NCBI RefSeq assembly: GCF_000003815.2
Contig: NC_049988.1
Span: forward strand, 16,984,088-17,048,087
Direction of reading: 5' to 3'
DNA from: Branchiostoma floridae
Lineage: Eukaryota > Chordata > Leptocardii > Amphioxiformes > Branchiostomatidae
Length of the DNA stretch: 64,000 nucleotides
Shown: piece after piece, positions 61,301-64,000 of the stretch
How positions within the stretch are numbered: the stretch's first letter is position 1
How the letters are laid out: each line of letters opens with the position of its first letter
The notes under the pieces: model-generated
The model's database searches: none
What the model saw: only the letters and a program-made list of their open reading frames with translations
Told to the model about the DNA's origin: nothing
Position numbers and translations under genes: made by a program

Positions 61301-63836
61301 ATCTACTTCCCGGAGATTGAGAACCTCCGCAACTTTGTGATCCTGGAACCACAGTGGTTTGTGGATGTCTGCAAAACCATCATCACAATCCCGCAGTACC
61401 AGGATCAGGGTCCCGGAGATAGAGACGACTGGGACTGGCTGAGAGAAACCGGAGAGTTAAGAGATCGTTTGATTGAACAAGTGTGGGGAAACAGGAAAGA
61501 TCTGATCGACCACAAGCAAGAGCTGTTGGACATGATGGAGAAGTTTGATCTGGTTCTTCGGTGCCATGGGAATGAGGAGAGTGGTTCCAAGTCTGTTGTT
61601 GAAGAGGCGACATACTTTGTTCCCGCTTTGCTCACAACAGTAACTGATGCCAAGAGGCTCTACCCAAGCAATACAGCATGCAGCAAGCCGATCTTTATCG
61701 TGTTTGACGGCAAATTCTGCCCAGTTGGACTGTACCATCGGTTGGTCGTCAGTAGCATGCGCCGCTACTTCAACGTCAAACCAGAGGCATACGCGTCATG
61801 TGCAAAGTTCCTGACAGGTAACCCAAGGCAAACCTTCCTCATCACTAAAGAGACATTCTACCTGAAGATTGAGTTGGTGTCCTCGGTCCAGGATGACGCA
61901 AGTCGCTTCAGCCATGGTCCCTGTGTGAGGGAAGGTCTAGATGAAGATCTGAAGGAGATCATGGAGAAGTGGGCTCCAGGTATCGGGTACGAGTGGTGCC
62001 TCAGATGCTGCTGTGCTGACCACAAAGCAAAGGGGGATGTCGACCGTACGCGTTTCCTCCCTATTGCAGAGGCCACGGCTACTGACGGCTTCAAGAATGG
62101 CAATGTGGTTTGTAAGCTCTACGGACCTGCAACTACCTCAGTCTCCGATATTGGTCTCACCGACTGGTTTCATGACCCGTGAGTACATTTTTGTCTTTCA
62201 TTTTGTTTTGAATAAAGATATCAGAGCTTATTTGAAACATACTTACATTACACAAAATTGGCGTTGTAGAGATTATTGATGTTGTATTATGACGACATTT
62301 TTTGCTTTCTTAGGCGTACAGAAAGGGCAGACAAAAGGTCATCCGCTCATCAGAGGAGTCAAACATCAGGTAGGTGCATCAAAATATACTAGGTGGGATT
62401 TTGCTCATCACGTCTTTGATCAGGACCATCAGTTAAGCAAATGTTTCCGCAATGAATAGATCGTAACATTATTTACATTGATTTGCTTTGGGCTTGGGGT
62501 CAATTAAATATGAACAAGAACATACGCGAGGAAACTTAGAACAGATATTACAAGTTACATTACATTATGCGTTTTATTATTCTTAGGAAGAGTTTGTAGG
62601 AAGATGCTTGGATGGAAACCGTAAGATATTTTGTTACTACAGAAACGTTTCAGAAGTTGAAAAAACTGCTAACAGAGGTGAGGGTAGAGGACGACTCTCA
62701 GGCTGACACCTACACCAGACTGGCCAGGCACGTGGTTCAGTCAGGGCTGACCTTCCGGGATGAGGTGCCGAAGGACGGAAACTGCATGTTTCACGCCGTG
62801 GCCGATCAGCTCTTCCGTACGGAGGGGAGACGAGTCAGCCACGGGGAGCTGCGCAAGCAAGTGGTTGACTTCTTGAGGCAGAATCCACATAATGTAAGCA
62901 ATAGTTATGAGTCAAATTTGATTTTAGCAATACAAATGATACATATAGTTAGAAAGCATTTTTGTAACGATATGGAACTTGACACTAACGGGCATAATTG
63001 TTGTCTCAAAATGACATGAAAAATATGAACATGAGAGCGGAGCAAGCTAGATTTTTGTTCCATAGTCATGATGGTTACGTAGCTGATAGTTAGGCTTGTA
63101 ATCTGCAAATAAAATGCTATTTGTGAAATTTTCTACAAAACTGTATTTTCAGGGTAATGGCGACCATTTCAGTGACTTCGTCCCAGATCAAAACTGGGAA
63201 GGCTACCTGAGTACCATGTCACATGATGGGACGTGGGGAGACCACATCGTCCTACAGGCCATGGCGGACATGTTTGGTCATGACGTCAGCATCGTGTCCA
63301 GTGTAGAGGCGGAGAACTACGTCACCATCCTAACACCAAGTACCGGGACTGTGGGCAGGAGAGAACCTCCTCTGCTACTGGGGCATTATGCCGAGAACCA
63401 CTATGCAAGTCTGGATGGTAAGTTGACATTCTAATATATACAACCTCTTTAGGTCAAATACTCTTATAACAATCACTACAAAAAGGAAGACTGAAACAAG
63501 ATCAGGTCAAGGCAAAAATGTGTCCGTCGGACATTAAACTGTTACGACAATTTCTTATAAGATGTGATCTGTACCTTGTCTGCTGTATCGTGTTGGGTAG
63601 TAGAAGAAGAAGGTTTCAAAAAAATGATATAACCATCGGTGAATCGTATGGATTATCCCGCTGTTTTTGTAATGCTTTGACCATGTTGATTTGATTGATC
63701 TTCTAATTATTAGGGAAGACAAGGAAAAGGTCGGCTGGTATTGTCAGGTCACCCGACCAGGAGAAACCTGCAGCTGCGAAGCGCCGAAAGCATCACCCCA
63801 GTGCAAAGCAAGAAGAAGGAGGATTCGGACAAAATG
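50316..63836 (+). CDS. Giant DED-DD-pseudocaspase-Roc-COR-OTU gene (runs off the right edge)
   Basis: Proposed exons: 50316-50589, 52119-52367, 54418-54530, 54878-55051, 55171-55390, 56215-56323, 57395-57504, 57866-57983, 59077-59331, 59502-59636, 59748-60125, 60484-60593, 60941-62178, 62314-62369, 62643-62893, 63153-63417, 63714-63836. Domains: DED (LRKVGRHDYAEQ), death domain (KWDDLARELKF, MLVRWRNREGK), acidic linker, dead caspase, Roc, COR, OTU, basic FADD-type linker; a further death domain and tail may follow outside. The join from the death domain (donor GGAAG|GTATAT, phase 1) to 54418 is inferred: phases agree and no FADD tail exon is found before it. Exon 56215-56323 carries an extra base that breaks frame. 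Otherwise all phases match. A separate third FADD-like gene at 50316-52367 plus a second gene starting later is the alternative. Confidence 0.5.
51441..51499 (+). pseudogene. Decayed FADD linker exon
   Basis: GGGCAAAAAGACCAAGAGAT at about 51461 followed by AAAGTCGG is similar to the start of the FADD linker exons at 1173, 20185 and 25413, but the acceptor AG is lost and TGA appears early. An AG at 51440 with an open phase-1 frame to TGA 51497-51499 could alternatively serve as a terminal exon giving a DED-only product. Confidence 0.45.
52604..54200. mobile_element. Mariner-like non-autonomous element
   Basis: Long inverted ends of about 198 bp (52604-52801 and 54003-54200), outermost CGAGGGGTGATCAATATGTT and the complement of AACTTATTGATCACCCCTCG, flanked by TA on both sides. 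TA target sites fit Tc1/mariner. Inside are a second, diverged pair of inverted segments (52859-52949 with 53026-53112, sharing CTGGGTGTCGCCTGC) and a nested MITE at 53368-53555. No transposase frame. It sits where gene 6 appears to have lost its OTU cassette and FADD tail exon. Confidence 0.65.
53368..53555. mobile_element. Nested palindromic MITE
   Basis: About 75-bp arms are reverse complements (TACCCCCCTGACATTAGGCG left; complement of CGCCTAATGTGAGGGGGGTA right) around a short loop. It is inserted inside the mariner-like element. Confidence 0.75.
54418..54530 (+). CDS. Acidic linker exon before dead caspase C
   Basis: Phase 1 to 0; HSSESSSDDDDGK then VQPCTDAFRTQTIKE. Homologue of 7486-7622. 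The sequence just upstream (54240-54400) resembles the intron that follows an OTU cassette, although no OTU is present. Confidence 0.65.
54878..57983 (+). CDS. Catalytically dead caspase cassette C
   Basis: Exons 54878-55051, 55171-55390, 56215-56323, 57395-57504 and 57866-57983. Same layout as A1. The catalytic His motif is SNG (VLMSNGTKD) and the active-site motif QACRG is QATVG, so Cys is replaced by Thr here and by Ser in A1. The inter-subunit exon is the short type and has one extra base compared with A1 and A2 (GGGAAAAGGGTGTAGC), putting the rest out of phase with the preceding exon. An 826-bp gap (56337-57162) follows in the intron. Intron 57505 starts with GC as in A1. Confidence 0.72.
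55560..56130. other. Insertion in caspase intron absent from copy A1
   Basis: Between 55560 and about 56110 the intron holds some 550 bp not present in the otherwise near-identical intron at 8400-8620. The duplicated TTGTTA/CTTGTTA-type junctions suggest a mobile insertion. No frame or clear inverted ends identified. Confidence 0.45.
56337..57162. other. 826-bp assembly gap in intron
   Basis: Starts 13 bp after the donor of exon 56215-56323. The homologous intron in A1 is only 355 bp and has no exon, so no coding sequence need be missing. Confidence 0.95.
58263..58330 (+). pseudogene. Relic of post-caspase linker exon
   Basis: ACCCATCTAAAAAAG after an acceptor-like TTTCTTAG matches the start of exon 19676-19786 of the intact caspase cassette, but runs into TGA within about 40 bp. 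The same relic is seen at about 9935-10000 in A1. In both genes the caspase can splice straight to Roc in phase. Confidence 0.45.
59077..62178 (+). CDS. Roc-COR GTPase cassette C
   Basis: Exons 59077-59331, 59502-59636, 59748-60125, 60484-60593 and 60941-62178. P-loop GKFGNGKTNLC, G3 DFGGQE, G4 THKD (VFFIFTHKDQVTE) all present, followed by COR and the Cys cluster WCLRCCCADH. Compared with A1 it has an extra residue in the second exon (EWIINKMED) and TR inserted in VDRTRFLPIAEA. Parts of the COR exon match A1 and others match D, suggesting gene conversion. Frame is intact. Confidence 0.85.
62314..62369 (+). CDS. Basic linker exon after COR (C)
   Basis: 56 nt, phase 2 to 1, RTERADKRSSAHQRSQTS; homologue of 14019-14074. 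Confidence 0.7.
62643..63417 (+). CDS. OTU cassette C
   Basis: Exons 62643-62893 and 63153-63417. Catalytic Cys in KDGNCMFHAVADQLF and His in NHYASL. Exon 2 is one codon shorter than in A. An in-frame ATG at 62612 (METVRYFVTTETFQ) precedes the acceptor, as in D1 and D2. Placed after Roc-COR and before the FADD-type linker. Confidence 0.82.
63714..63836 (+). CDS. FADD-type basic linker exon at the right edge
   Basis: Phase 1-1 exon encoding GKTRKRSAGIV, then AAAKRRKHHPSAKQEE, homologous to the linker exons of the FADD-like genes. It predicts a death-domain exon and an acidic tail exon beyond the window. Confidence 0.6.
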
Positions 63837-64000
63837 GTACACGTCCCCTGAACAGAAAGCCACTGTCTTCCGATTGAATATTAAAAACATTATCATAAGC
63901 TAGCATTGGCTACATCTAGATGTGCCGCACTTCTTTAGAATTTTCCCCTTTTTAAACGTACATTCAATGCTCATTAGCGCGTGAAATGACGACCTCACCG

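Overview
This looks like a piece of a cephalochordate (amphioxus, Branchiostoma-type) draft nuclear genome. The basis is intron-rich genes with ordinary GT-AG junctions, eight runs of N that look like scaffold gaps, tRNA-derived SINEs, MITEs and microsatellites, and a tandem cluster of death-fold genes (DED, death domain, caspase) combined with OTU, Roc-COR and glycosyltransferase domains. Amphioxus is known for large expansions of death-fold proteins. The species call is an inference; nothing bacterial or viral is seen.

Layout, all genes on the + strand. (1) 689-2646: FADD-like adaptor (DED, basic linker, death domain, acidic tail). (2) 4626-21604: a 25-exon giant gene encoding DED - OTU - catalytically dead caspase - Roc GTPase - COR - (deleted OTU) - intact caspase - FADD-like tail, about 1.7 thousand residues. 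(3) 23820-26379: second FADD-like adaptor. (4) 28896-30967: ZU5-UPA-death-domain gene with two apparent frame breaks. (5) 35503-46337: 13-exon giant gene encoding OTU - glycosyltransferase - Roc - COR - OTU - glycosyltransferase - short tail, 1895 residues by my splicing model, frame closed from ATG to stop. (6) 50316 to beyond the right edge: DED - death domain - dead caspase - Roc - COR - OTU - FADD-type linker, unfinished. Between and inside the genes lie foldback elements, two 926-bp copies of one DNA transposon with 5-bp target duplications, a mariner-like element, a SINE, microsatellites and a ~150-bp tandem repeat.

Main point: three long genes are built from the same exchangeable cassettes. 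Every cassette (OTU, caspase, glycosyltransferase, Roc-COR, FADD linker, death domain) begins and ends in intron phase 1, so each can be inserted, duplicated or lost without breaking frame. The caspase and the glycosyltransferase occupy equivalent slots next to the same OTU and Roc-COR cassettes. In gene 2 the caspase before Roc-COR has lost both catalytic residues while the one after it is intact; in gene 5 the first glycosyltransferase has lost two conserved glycines while the second keeps them. Genes 2 and 6 carry FADD-type exons around the inserted cassettes, so they appear to have grown out of a FADD gene. All four DED start exons share an upstream flank with a kappaB-like motif 40-42 bp before the ATG.

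A reasonable working picture is a family of immune or cell-death signalling proteins. A DED or DD would recruit partners, the Roc-COR GTPase would act as switch or dimeriser, OTU would edit ubiquitin, and a caspase or glycosyltransferase would be the effector, with inactive first copies possibly regulatory as in c-FLIP. Domain identities rest on motifs visible in the translation. Exon joins rest on splice signals, phases and agreement among paralogues. That the whole of each giant gene is one transcript is inference.
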